Assembly (NCBI RefSeq): GCF_027595985.1
Contig: NC_073306.1
Span: forward strand, 83,935,599 to 83,999,598
Reading direction: 5' to 3'
Source: Sorex araneus
Lineage: Eukaryota; Chordata; Mammalia; Eulipotyphla; Soricidae
Length of the DNA stretch: 64,000 nucleotides
This document shows, one piece after another, positions 15,401 to 28,856 of this stretch (position 1 is the stretch's first letter; the number at the start of each line of letters is the position of its first letter). The position numbers and the translations under genes are program-made. The notes below the pieces were generated by a model. That model was not told where the DNA came from. It was given only the letters and a program-made list of their open reading frames with translations, and made no database searches.

Positions 15401-16612
15401 TAATTCCTGAGTGCAGAGCCAGGTGTGACCCCCCCTAAAAAAAGGAGAAAAGATTCTATGCATAGGTGGGATTTGCTGCTTCCATAGGCTTTTGTGGGAT
15501 AGAATCATGCATAGCAAATTAAATTGGAGGGTTTTTTGTTGTTGATGTTTTGGTTTTGGGGCCACACTTGGTGGTGCCCTGGTTACTCCTGTATCTGTGA
15601 TCAGATATCTCTCCTGCTGGGACTCAGGGGACCCTATGTGCAATGTTGAGGATCAAACTGGGTCAGCCACATGCAAGGCAAGTCCCCTAACCCCTGTCCT
15701 GCCTCTCTGGCCCCTAAATTGGAGGTTACTACTTATCTATTCTTCTCATGGTGACCTGAGATTCTGGAGAGGGGCTTCTCATCTGCCCACCCTGTGCCTA
15801 GACGGAAGGACCCTTGTGTAGTGGACTCGAGTTGGTGGTACTGGCATCACCTCTGACACCTTGTTTTGTTTTTTTTTTTCTTTTTGGGTCACACCCGGTG
15901 ATGCACAGGGGTTACTCCTGGCTCTGCACTCAGGAGTTACCCCTGGCGGTGCTCAGGGGACCATATGGGATGCTGGGAATCGAACCCAGGTCAGCCGTGT
16001 GCAAGGCAAACGCCCTACTCGCTGTGCTATTGCTCCAGTCCCACCTCTGACACTTTGGGGAGCTTACTTCCATAGTTCTTGGCGAATTCCATCTAGTTAG
16101 GGAGAAACAGAGACGCAAGTCCCCTGCCAAGAAGAGATTTGGACGTTCGTCTTGGGAGGCACCGAGTGAAGGGCTGGGAAGGAGCAGGCGGGGAGCCACT
16201 GGAGACAGGAATGGCTAGGCTGCAGGAGTCCCCCTCTCTGTGTGGCCAGGCAGTAAAGGGGCTGCTAAGCAGGCTGGTGTCACCGGATGGTGTCCTGGGA
16301 AGAGAGATGGACACAGGGGAGATGCTGGTGGCCTCAGAGCAGATTTGCCCGGGAGTGTATGGGGACGGCCTTGCCCGCTCCGGCCCCTGTCTCAGCTCCC
16401 AGCATGGACCTTACCCTCCTCCCTCTGCCTCGCAGATGAACGCCTGACGGCGGAGGAGATGGACGAGCAGAGGCGGCAGAACGTGGCCTACCAGTACTTG
16501 TGCCGACTGGAGGAAGCCAAGCGGTGAGCCAAGAGCTTCCCTCTTCTGTCTTTGCCCCCAAAAAATGCGCCAGAGGACATGAGTCTGGTGGGAGGGGAGA
16601 GTTGAAAGAGCA

Positions 16613-16646
<34 letters not shown>

Positions 16647-19600
16647 TTTTGGGTCACACCCGGCGATGCACAGGGGTTACTCCTGGCTCTGCACTCAGGA
16701 ATTACCCCTGGCCGTGCTCAGGGGACCATATGGGATGCTGGGATTTGAACCCGGGTCGGCCGCGTGCAAGGCAAACGCCCTACCCGCTGTGCTATCTCTC
16801 CAGCCCCGAAAGAGCATCTTTTTACGGGAGGGGCAGAGAGGTGGATCCCAAGTCATCATGGGTGCTCAGGAGCTATTCCTGGCTCTGTGCTCAGGAGTGA
16901 CTCCTGGAGGTACTCAGGGGTTTGAGCCAGGGTCAAGCAAGCCCTTCCTTGTACTACTGTAGCCCCATCACCACTCTTGTGTTTGTTTTTGGACCACACC
17001 CCGGGTGCTTAGGGCTTACTCCTGGCTCTGAGCTCAGGAATCACTCCTGGAGGGCACGGGGGACCATATGGAGTGTCAAGGATTGAACACTGGTGGCAAG
17101 CAAGGCAAAAACCCTACCTGCTGTATTATCATTCTGGATCCTATACTTCCCTGCTCTACACTTTTTTAAAAAGACTTCTTCTATTTGTTTATTTTTTAAA
17201 TGTTTGAAACTTTAAACACTGATTTACAAAGTTACTCATAATACAGTTTTTTTGGCACAAAATAACTTTATGTTGCAACATGTATCTCCTATGTATCTCA
17301 TGAGAGTGTCGCTATGGTCATTGAGGGTTTCCCTGGCCGGCTGCTGCTCCGCTGGGCTTCTGTGTTACTGTTTTTGCTCAGATGCTTAGTGGGCTTCTAG
17401 GCAACTTTCCCTTCTGATATGCTGTGCTCCTACTGGGTTGTCAGTCCTGTGGAATTAGGAGGTGTTAAAATAATTAAAATTTAATTTAATTAAAATGAAA
17501 ATACGTGACCATTTGCTCCAGGAGTTGTGGAACTGGGGCAATTCAGCAACTTGGCACTCTTCGAGATTAGCTGTGGGGCCGGGAGCTGGGCCGTTATGTG
17601 CTGGAGGATGTCAGGTGGTGGGTGGGGTATTGGTCCTCCTGGCAGGGTGGGGATTTGGCCCATTCCCATCCCCAGTAGGTTCCAGAGATCTCAGCCCAGA
17701 GAAGAGGCTTACCTGGGAAGATCCAGCTGCAGCATGCTTAGTCCTAAAGACTTAATAGTTTTGTTTTTTTTTTAAGAGCAGTTTTATCACAGCAAAACTG
17801 AGAGGACGATGCAGACATTTCTCAGATGTGTCTGTCTTCTCACATGCTTCTGTTCTCTGTGGTCATATCTAGAATGGTACGTTTGTTACCCATAAACGTA
17901 CCTAAACACAGAATCAACCCAAGTCTGAGCCTTTCCTTGCGGCTTTATACCCAGTGTTGTGGGTTTCGGTAACCATCATTGGGAAACCATGGAGTAGTTT
18001 TGCAGCTCTAAAAATCTTTGGTGCTCTCTCTCCTCACCCCTGCCAATGACTACTGTTCTTTCCTCTTTTTTTTTCATAGTAAAAACTGCTTTATTGGTAG
18101 CAGTTAAATACAAATCAGTAAACATCGATCCCCAAAGAACTCAGATTAGTGGTCCATTGAATCAATTGATTGCTGGGATAATAAATTGAATCGATCCTGC
18201 TTCTTGGAGAATGAAGTCATAACCAGCTGATACATGGCATCTGCCCTTCCGCCAACTGTAAGGCCGGAGTGACCATGCAAGGGCATCAGACACCCACTCT
18301 GTAGAGGCACTGGAATTCCATTATCCTCCTGCAATAGCTTTTGTTTCTCTGGAGCCTTATTTATTTATTTAGGTTTTTGCACCACGCCTGGAGGTACACA
18401 GGGATTACTCCTGGCTTTGCACTCAGGAATTACTCCTGGCAGTGCTCGGGGGACCATATGGGATGCTGGGAATCAAACCCGGGTCGGCCACATGCAGATC
18501 AAGCTCCCTTCCTGCTATACTGTTGCTCCAGTTCTTGGAATCTTATTTATTTTTATTTTTATTTATTTTTTGCTTTTTGGATCACACCTGTGATGCACAG
18601 GGGTTACCCCTGGCTCTGCACTCAGGAATTACTCCTGGCGGTGCTCAGGGGACCATATGGGATGCTGGGAATTGAACCCAGGTCAGCCGCATGCAAGGCA
18701 AATGCCCTACCCGCTGTGCTATTGCTCCAGCCCCTGGAATCTTATTTTTAAGCTGCAAGAAGCAGTACTAACAGTTGTCTGTGTAATCTAACAAACAACC
18801 GTCAGGGAGGGGGGAAAATAAAAAGCCGTCAAATTTTGCAGCATCTTAGGGGCTAGAGCTTACCTTGCATACGACTGATTTGGGATCAATCCCCGGCATT
18901 CCATATGACTCCCCAAGCACTGCCAAGATTGATTTCTGAGTTCAGAGTCAGGAGTAACCCCTGAGCTTCACTGATTGTGGGCCAAAACCCAAATCAGACA
19001 AACAAACAAAAAAACCTTTGCAGCTTCTGGCTTCAGTTAATGCCAATCGTGACAACTGAACAACTGCATTTTTTTTTTCTTTTTGGGTCACACCCAGTGA
19101 TGCACAGGGGTTACTCCTGGCTATGCACTCAGGAATTATTCCTGGCGGTGCTTGGGGACCATATGGGATGCTGGGAATGGAACCCGGGTCGGCCACGTGC
19201 AAGGCAAATGCCCTGCCCGCTGTGCTATTACTCCAGCCCCACACAACTGCATTCTTATATTACCTGTTTCTACGGTTGTTCTGGGGATGGAATCAGGGTC
19301 AGCCATTTGCACCTTACTTTATACTATCTCTCTGGCCCACGTGGAGCTTTATGTAGAAGCATACATTTTCAAATTTTAAATTTTTTGAGGAGAGACCAGA
19401 GCAATAATACAGCATGGTAGGGCATTTGCCTTGCACGCAATCGACCCAAGTTCAATCCCTGGTATCACATTTGGTCCCCATATGGTCCCCTGAGCACTGC
19501 CAAGAGTAATTCCTTAGTACCGAGCCAGGAGTAACCCCTGAGCATCACCAGGTGTGACCCAAAAAGCAAAGCAAAGAAATAAATAATACATTTTTTTGAG

Positions 19601-22600
19601 GAGAAAGAGGGCTATGCCAAACAGTGCTCAATGGACTATGTGGAGCTCCAACCCTCTGAGCCATCTCCCCAGCCCAGAATAGTTTCCCTGCCCCCACCAT
19701 GGGGCTGGGACTCAAACCCATGCAAGGCAAGTGCTCTACTATTGAGCTACTCAATTCTTTTTATTTTTTTATTATTTTTTTATTTTTTGCTTTTTGGGTC
19801 ACACCTGGCGATACACAGGGGTTACTCCTGGCTCTGCAGTCAGGAATCACCCCTGGCAGTGCTCAGGGGACCATATGGGATGCTGGGAATCGAACCCGGG
19901 TCGGCCGCGTGCAAGGCAAACGCCCTACCCGATGTGCTATTGCTTCTTCCCTGAGCTACTCAATTCTTTAGCAAGTACCAGGGAGCGCAATTGGAGTCAG
20001 CTTGGAGTCTATATCTTAATTTTGTGAGCAATCCCCAAACTGTCTTCTAAAGTGGCTGTTAGAGTTTGCATTTCCTTCCCTGACCAGTGCATGTCCCTCC
20101 CTTGCACACCCTTGCCAGCACCGCTATTCTTCTTGCTGTTGGCCTCTTAAGTGAAGAGTCACCATATTTCACTGTTTTAATTTGCATCTCCCTGATGAAT
20201 TTTCATTTGGAGCATTTTTTTTGGATATTTGTTTGCCATCTTTGATGAGGTTATATTTTTATTTATCTATTTATTTATTTATTGGGGGGTGGATATTTGG
20301 GCCACACCTGGCAGTGCTTCAGGGTTACTCCTAGCTCTGTGCTCAGGGATCACTCCTGGAGGTAGTCAGGGGACCATGTCATGCCAGGAATTGAACCAGG
20401 ATCAGTCACATGCAAGGCAAGTGCTGTAAGCCCTGCCCTATCTCTCCAGTCTTGGGAGAGGAGTCTGAAGGTTTAGGCCCTATTTATAGTTGTGTTGAGG
20501 TTTTTTCATTTTGCTGGGGGCATATCAGCGGGGCTTAGGAAACCATTTAGTACCAGTGATTGAACTCTGGGCTCCCACGTGCTCCGCATGTGCTCCAGCC
20601 CTTTCAACCACCCTGATACATCTTATTAGATCACTCCTGCCAGTGCACGGGGACCATACGTAATGCTGGGGTCAGCTGCATGCGAGGCAGGTGCCTTCCC
20701 CACTGTACTATCTCTCAGTCTCCAATAGTATATTCTTAATTTTCTCCAAAAAAAAATAGTCAATTGAAGGGGGGAGACAGTACCTCCTGCTTCTGTAGGA
20801 GTGACGTGAGTCAAGATCTGACTGGCTCCTTTGGAGTCTGGACCCCAGTATGTGAGGTGTGAAGACCCCACATGCAGGACCTGCTGTCTCTATCCAGACG
20901 CTGGCCTCAGTGTCGGCTGCTCTGTTCCTGACGCACCCTGGCCTCAAAGCAGGGAGCACAGGGACGATCTTTCCCCCTCTGTGGACCGTGCCAGGTGCTC
21001 GGGTGGGGCGGGGAGATGGTGTGCACAGCAGGTCTTCCAACTGTAGGCTCCCTTCCTCTCAACTCTGGGGGTTCCCCTCGCCCCACAGCCTCATCACAGC
21101 TGCCCCAGTGGGCTCCACCTTTCAAAGAATAGAGTGGAGGGGTGAGCTGATTCCGTGGGCATGACAGAGCACGAGTTCTCTCCTCTCCTCGGGAAGAGCC
21201 CCTTGAAGCCTCACTGGGTCAGGACCTGTCAGGGAAAGATGCTTCTTGGGGCGAGTGGGACCCAGGGATCGGCCAGTTCAGGTGTTGGTGGGTAGCTCTG
21301 GAGAAGGCAGGGAGGACAGCTGGGCACAGGGTGGGAGGCGAGTGCCAGCCAGCACAGAGAGGGAGGGAAGGCTGTCGCCCGATGGGCGCCCCGAAGGTCC
21401 TCGCTCCCTGTGCTTCCCAGCTGGATGGAGGCCTGCCTGAAGGAGGAGCTCCCGCCCCCGGTGGAGCTGGAGGAGAGCCTCAGGAACGGAGTGCTGCTGG
21501 CCAAGCTGGGCCACTGCTTCGCACCGTCCGTGGTTCCCTTGAAGAAGATTTACGACTCGGAGCAGCTGCGCTACCAGGTGGGAAACGGGAGGCTCAGCCC
21601 TTCCTCCCTGGCCCCCTCAGAGTGCCCCTCTCCAAGCTGTGGCTCCAGGACCGTGTGCTTTAATTCTTGTTCCTGTCTGCACACTTCTGAGGATGGAGGG
21701 GGTGTGAACGGTGCCATGGTTAATCATTGCCTTGGGACGCCTCATGCATGTTGGGGTCTCAGCAAGGGTCACTTGTTTGACAGGTTATGAAAAGCCCCTG
21801 ACATGACTCTCCCAGGCAGATGTTTATATCCGCAGCCTGTGCTCAGGGGCCACGGGCTTTGCTGTTGTGACAGCACTACATTTTAATTTTATTTATCTTT
21901 TTGCTTTTTGGGCCACACCCGGCACTATCAGGGGTTACTCCTGACTCAGCACTCAGGAATCACCTCTGATGGTACTCAGGGGATCAAACCCAGGGCTCTG
22001 ATGGTGCTTCTAAGGGCACTTGGACCCCTCCCACCCATGTCCTGTGGGGGATGGGACATCCTAGAGGCAGGCTCTCTAGATACCTATCCCTTAATTAATT
22101 AATGAGTTTTGGTGTTTGGGCCACACCTGGCGTTACTTAGGGCTTGCTCCTGGCTCTGCACTCAGGGATCATTTCTGGCAGGGCTCAGGAGATCACTTGG
22201 GGTGCCGGGGGATGGAATCCAGGTTAACTGTTTGCAAGGCAAGAGCCCTAGCCACTGTGCTATTTCTCCAGCCCCAGTCCCCATCCCTTGATTTCCCAGA
22301 TTGGGGTCTGGGCTTGGCCCACCGAGAACCCTGAGATCTGGCAAATAGCCTCTCTTTCTTTGTTTTTTTTTTTTTTTGCTTTTTGGGTCACACCTGGCGA
22401 TGCACAGGGGTTAACTCCTGGCTCTGTACTCAGGAATCTCCCCTGGTGGTGCTCAGGGGACCATATGGGATGCTGGGAATCGAACCCGGGTTGGCCGTGT
22501 GCAAGGCAAACGCCCTACCCGCTGTGCTATTGCTCCAGCCCCCAAATAGCCTCTCTTTCTTTCTATTTTAGGCAACTGGCTTGCATTTCCGTCACACGGA

Positions 22601-22848
22601 CAACATCAACTTTTGGCTCTCTGCAATAGCCCACATCGGTCTGCCTTCGGTAATGCAAGGCTTCGAAAGGGGTCCTTGTTATTCTGCATCAGCGTCCTCC
22701 CCCTACACTTGACTTCCCTGGGGCCCTTTAGTCCTCATTGGCACACATCCACTCTTGGCAGGGAGGGAGCCTCCTGGTGCTCCCAGGCAGCTGGTCCTGA
22801 GGGTCCCATGGTAGGATGTGCCGATTGGGCCCAGTGTGGGGGTGGTGC

Positions 22849-22903
<55 letters not shown>

Positions 22904-25900
22904 GGGGGGCCAGCCAGGGCCCTGCCTGGTTCTGCTGAGGATCAGCCTCAGGGCCTTGGACGTGCCAGGCCTGAGCTGTGTCCCTGACCCTGCATGTGTC
23001 TCTACACTCGAGGCACCCAAGAGTTTTGCTGTTCCTTGGTGCTGGATGTCTTTGAAGCAGGTTGCATGGTTTCCGCCTTTGTTTCCATGTGGGTAGAGGG
23101 CAGGGAGAGCTCCCTGGCACATGACTGTCCCCACGGGCAGTGCGGCTGTGGTAAAGCAGGAGCTGGGTCCCCTTGCTTTCTTCACCGTGAAGGGGACAGG
23201 AGGACAAGGCAATGGCAGTGAAGCAAGTTGCTTTGTTGAGAGGCAGGACTTGTAACGGCATGTGTGCTCTTGGGGGTGGGGGGCTGCTACACTGTCCAGC
23301 TTCTCAACTTGGCCCTTTCTCGGGACTCTGAAGTCACCAAGAGGTAGCAGTTCTGGATACCATTGGTCAGAGGCCAAGAGGTCGGGGAGCGGTCCCCACC
23401 CTTGTGGGTCCTTGGTCACAGCTGCCTCATGGGGCCCCTCTGGCACTAGGCCTGCTGCCCAGCATGACCCTCTTCCCGTGCGTGTCCAGGGTGAGGGTCA
23501 GCAGGCTTCTGTGTCCAGAGGAGGAGGGAGGCTGCCTCTCCTGGGTGCCATGGCCTCCAGCCTTGTCTGGGGTGGGTATGACTGTACCTTGACAGATGTC
23601 CCCAGGGCCTTGGACACATGTGGAGTCTGGGCTGGAATCACTCAGACCCCAAGAGCACACAGCCCGCGTGAGCAAGGAAGATGGTCCCCAGCTTCTCGCT
23701 CTGTGTCTGTGATGCTCACGGTGTCCAAACCGTAACCAAATTTGCTACCCCCCCGCCCCAGACCTTTTTCCCAGAGACCACAGACATCTATGACAAGAAG
23801 AACATGCCCCGGGTGATCTACTGTATCCACGCACTCAGGTAGGAGGCCCCTCCTCCTTGTCATCCGGCTTCCACAGCGTGGCCCCAGTCCACGGCAGACA
23901 GCTGCGTGTGCTGCAGCAGCAGGGTGGGAGGGGTACAGGGGAGCCCTCCGCGGGAGAGGGGAATCATGTCATTATGAGGTTGCAGAGGGTCTATGCGCTT
24001 TTGGAGGACGCCTGTCCGCTTGATCCGTGTGAGCAGCATTGTCTCTCACATGCCTCCCAGACAGTGCTCAGGCCCCCCCCCCCCCCCCGATTCTCAGGGC
24101 CATGTGATGATGCCTGGGATTGAACCCGACTTGGCCCCTGCAAGGCGCAACTTCTAACCTCTGCACCATCCCTCCGCCCCCAAAGGAGCACATTCAGGGG
24201 CACGCAGGGAAGGGCCTTTATTTGTGACTGGGGCTGTGTCCCGTGGTGAGTCCCAGAATGAGTGGTGCAGCTGTGTCCCAGCCTCCCTTTCTCTGTCCAC
24301 TTCCCGCACCGTGTCCGTCTCTGGAGGTGCAGGTGCTCGGTGTCCATTGTATCCAGGCCCCCGTAGCATCACTGCCTGTCCAGATGGACAGTGTGTCCCC
24401 GTGGATGTGCCCCCCAACCCTCCCGTCTTCTTTCCAGTCTCTTCCTCTTCCGGCTGGGCTTGGCCCCGCAGATCCACGATCTCTATGGGAAAGTCAAGTT
24501 CTCAGGTATGTCCAGCCTGGCCCCTGCTGTGCCCCCCTGTGGCTCGTGGGGCTTCTGGGCCTGACCAAGGGCACCTGTGGTGTCATTGCAGCTGAGGAGC
24601 TCAGCAACATGGCCTCGGAGCTGGCCAAATACGGCCTCCAGCTGCCCGCCTTCAGCAAGATTGGTGGCATCCTGGCCAATGAGCTCTCGGTGGACGAGGC
24701 TGCAGGTAGGCACAGGGGGAGGCCGTGGAGCCCCACACAGGACTGGACACTGGATACCACCCACCCAGGCAGAGCTGTGAGCCACCTACTCGGCCTGGCC
24801 CCAGAGGTGGGGTCGGGGACGGTGTCAGCGTGTCCCTGCCTCCTCTGAGCATCTGTATGTCTGTGCCCCCACCCAGTCCATGCCGCTGTTCTTGCTATCA
24901 ACGAGGCCGTGGAGCGAGGAGTGGCAGAGGACACACTGGCCGCCTTGCAGAACCCGAACGCTCTGCTGGAGAATCTGCGAGTGCCGCTGGCCGCCATCTA
25001 CCAGGAGCTGCTGGCCCAGGCCAAGATGGAGAAAGCTGCCAACGCCCGGAACCGCGTAAGGAGGCCCCTGGGGGAGGCTCGGACGATCTTGGGTGCCTGT
25101 GTGGCTCAGAGAAGCTCACGTGTTCCTCCAAAGAGAGAGGAGTCGAGCTTGGGAGAGTCCTGAGGATTCAGAAGAGAGGACTGGATGGAGTGATAGTACA
25201 GCGGGTAGGGCATTTGCCTTGCATGCGGCCAACCTGGGTTTGATTCCCAGCATCCTATATGGTCCCTCTAGCACCGCCAGGAATAATTCCTGAGTGCACG
25301 AGCCAGGAGTAATCCCTGTGCATCGCTGGGTGTGACCCAAAAAGCCAAAAAGAAAAAAAGAGAAGACAGGAGTTTTGGGGGGGCTAGGTCTTTGTGAGGG
25401 ACTGAAAAAGGCTGTGGGGTATGGAATTGGGAGGGGTGGGCTTGGGAGTCCATGGCTGATCGTGCCTCACCAGGTCAGTCAGCACCGAGCAGCTGGGCCC
25501 CCGGTTTTCCAGACTGGCCTTTGGCTTTGGGAAGGTCTCCCAAGGAAGAAATAAGAGTAGATGGGGAGGGAGGGAGTGGGGGAGGGAGGGACTGAGGGTT
25601 TCCTGCGCCCTTCCTTCCATGTGGCCTTGTAGGGTGCCGGAGACAGCTCCGACATCTATGACTGCTACCTGACACAGGCGGAAATCCAGGGCAACATCAA
25701 TCAGGTCAATGGTAAGAGCTGGGCAGGGGAAGGTTTGGGGTATTCCTGGGGAGGCCCCTGCCTGGGATGCTGGGGGCTGGCTTTTTGCTGGCTGCCCGGA
25801 GCCCCTGTGACCTTGCTCAAGGCAGCCACAGTCCCGGCAGGAGCCCATGTTTGAGTCTCCACAGGTGTGGAGAATGGAGGGGTGCGGAGAGTGATCAGGC

Positions 25901-28783
25901 CAGCAGGAGAGGCTGCGTGAGGGTGCCGCCTGCCTCTCTGGGTGAGGGGACCCTCCGGTGCGAGACAGGAAGCAGGAAGGCCAGAAGACGGGAAGGCAGG
26001 AGGATGCAGCCTGGCCCCCAGGCCCTGGGTCCTGTGAGGATTCGGAAGAGCCTGAGCTGGTGGGTCCCTGCACATTTCAGCTTTCTTCATTTTTTTTTTT
26101 TCCAGTTCATGGGGCCCTGGAAGCCGTGGATGAAGCCCTGGAGCAACAGAGCGCTGAGGCCTTGCTTGAGGCCCTTCGGGACCCCGCCCTGGCCCTGCAG
26201 GCCGTGAGGCGGGACTCGGCCGCCTGGTACCTGCAGCAGCTGAGTGCAGACAGAGAGCAGAAGGCGCAGGTCAGCCCGCTCACCTCCTCCCCGGCTCAGG
26301 TGTATCTCAAGTCCCAGCGACTCTCTTGCTTCACTCCTGCCCAGACAGTCTCCCACACTGAGCCTGGGCGGGGCAGGGAAGGCTGCTAAGGGGGAGTCGA
26401 GCCTCCCCCAGGGCTGAATTGGGATCTAAATTTGGCCGCCCCGTTTTTGGTCCCTCCTCCTTTCTGTGTGGGAGGCCGCTCTCTCTAGCCAGGGCTCAAA
26501 GGATCATTGGTGGCAGGTGCCGCGTCCGAGGCTCCTGCCCGCACACGAAGCTTGTGCCCCAGCTCCCTGAGCCCTCTCGCTGGCCCTAAATTTAGCAGCC
26601 TTATTTCCACCGCTGCTGACTCTCTCCCTCTGACCCGTGTGCTCGCCGCGCAGGGCGGTTATTTCAGAGGCTGGTTGGGATGCGCAGAGCCAGAGGTGGA
26701 GATGCTTTCAGTGCTCCAGTGGGGCCCCGGCTCGTGAGCCTAAAGTGGGAAGTGGAGGGGGGGTTGTCTGGGAAGGGCCCGGGTGCCCATGCAGGCAGAA
26801 GCACTCCCCTCTCTGCCTGCCTTCTCTCCTCAGGAGCTGGGCCTCATGGAGCTTCTGGAAAAGGAGGAGGTGCAAGCGGGCGTGGCCGCCGCCAACAGCA
26901 GGGCCGACCAGGACCGTGCGAGTGAGTCTGCTCTGGGCCGAGGCTGGCCGAGTCTCTGGTCTGGAGTAGCAGCTTTGCTGCCCTCTTCGTCTGGCAGTGC
27001 GGGCTGATGCCCTGTTTCCCAACCCGCAAGGGACTTAGGCCTTCATCCCGGGGCCCCGTGCCCGGCCGCCGGGGCTCAGGACAGGCTCGGGAGACTGTGG
27101 CTGCAGCACTGGCCCTGCCGCCCCTGGTTCCCGTCTTGGTGCAGCCCATGTGTTTTGGTTTGGTTTGTATTTTTTGGTTTTGTTTTGCACCTGGCGGTGC
27201 TCAGGTCTTACTCCTGGCTCTGCACTCAGGGATCACAACTTGCGGGCTTGGGGGATCCAATGTGGTGCCAGTGATCGAACCCGGGTGGGCCACCTGCAAG
27301 GCCAGCGCCCTGCCACTGTATTATTTCCCTGGCCCTGTTTAACAGCTGAGCAGCTGTGCTACAGCCCCTCTCGGCTGACACCTGCCCTCGCCCCTGGCCT
27401 GGGGGCCTGGATGGCTTCACCTGGACATTCCTTCTTCCTTTCAGGGTTGAGATCTGTTCTCTGGGAGCCCCTGGTCTCATTGGTCCTGTGCTCACCTCCT
27501 TGGGCTCTCACTTCCATTCTCTGCTTTATAGGCCTCCCCTGTGCTTCTCCCAGAGCCCCTTCGGGAAGCCCCTGGCCCCTTTCCTCCCTAACAGCTGGGT
27601 AGAAACGCGCCTTGGACCTCACCCAGTTGTCTCCAGGAGTTGCTGCAAAGCTTTGCCCCCTGCACCCTGGCAGGACCCAGCTGGCCAGGAAAGCAGAAAG
27701 GGGCCGCAGCCTCCTTCTCTCCCCTGCAGTGCTGCAGGCCGTGCAGAGGATCAACAGGGCAATCCACAGGGGAGTGGCCGCCGACACTGTGCAGGAGCTG
27801 ATGTGCCCTGACGCGCAGCTGCCCGCAGTGTACCCCTTTGCCTCTGCTCTGTACCAGCAGGAGCTGGCAGTGCTCCAGCGCCAGCAGCAGGGGGTAAGCC
27901 TTGCTCTCCAGGACACTGGGGGCTGGGGCGGGGGAGTGCTTTGGGCTGAAGCACAGGGTTTGCAGCAGGAGCCCTGGGTTGTGTCCCCAGCAACACCTGG
28001 GCCCCTGAGCACCCTCTGGAGCACTTTGCTAGCTGAGCATAGCACCCCCAGGGGTGACCTGAAGTGAAGCGGGTAGAGGGGTGAGTGAGTGCGGGCCCTG
28101 TGAGGCCACGGGGGCCATGGGCAGCAGGCCAGGATGGAAGTGGCCGCTGTCCTTGTCTGTCCGGACTGAGCAGCCAGGCCCCCAGGCAGTGTCTGTTTCC
28201 CCCTTCAAGCCCGTTAGATGTGGTGCTTCCTCCGGAGCTGAAGACATGGCGGAGATGTCACTCGGGGGCGGGGAGGACCGCGCCTGTGTGTCCCTGTCTC
28301 TGTTCGTCAGCACTACCACAAGAAAGAGAATTATTTTCAATGAGATGAAAGTTTCAGAAACCTGCACGGCTGTAACTAGAGCACTGGGCGGGGGGCCGAG
28401 GCCCAAGCTGCTAAGACACCCGGGCTGCTCTGTTGCCCCTCGCACTGGGAGCACAGAGGGGCCTGCTGGGGCTCCCCGGGGCACAGTGGACATTAGAACC
28501 TGTCTGAGTGTGGATAGGCACCCGGGAGGATGGGAGACGAGGACCAGAGAAATGGGAGGGGCGCGCTGGGAGTGGGTCTGGGGAGGCTCCTCCTGGGAGA
28601 GATCAATAAGGAATCAAACCTGCAGGGGCCCGAGTCATAGTGGGGAAGGTGGGGCGCTCGCCCCCCACACGGCCAACCTGCACTTAATCCCTGCCACCCC
28701 ATTTGGTTCCCCAAACCCACCAGGAGTGATCCCTGAGTGCAGAGCCAGGAGTAAGCCCTGAGCACAGCTGGGTGTGGCCTCAA

Positions 28784-28856
<73 letters not shown>

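Larger units (their letters stand above)
17765..20515 (+). mobile_element. Old LINE-1 (L1M-type) 3' region, interrupted
   Basis: Pieces in consensus order: 17765-18065 ('aatggtacgtttgttaccc', 'agttttgcagctctaaaaat', 'gccaatgactactgttcttt'), 19965-20250 ('ccaaactgtcttctaaagtg', 'gttttaatttgcatctccct') and 20460-20515 ('ttgtgttgaggttttttcat'). The gaps are filled by a COX7A2 retrocopy and SINEs, so these are later insertions into one L1 copy. Confidence 0.7.

Noticed and set aside
18146..18334. Functional COX7A-like small gene
   Set aside because: 5'-truncated, frame disrupted, poly(A) tract present: a processed pseudogene, not a gene.
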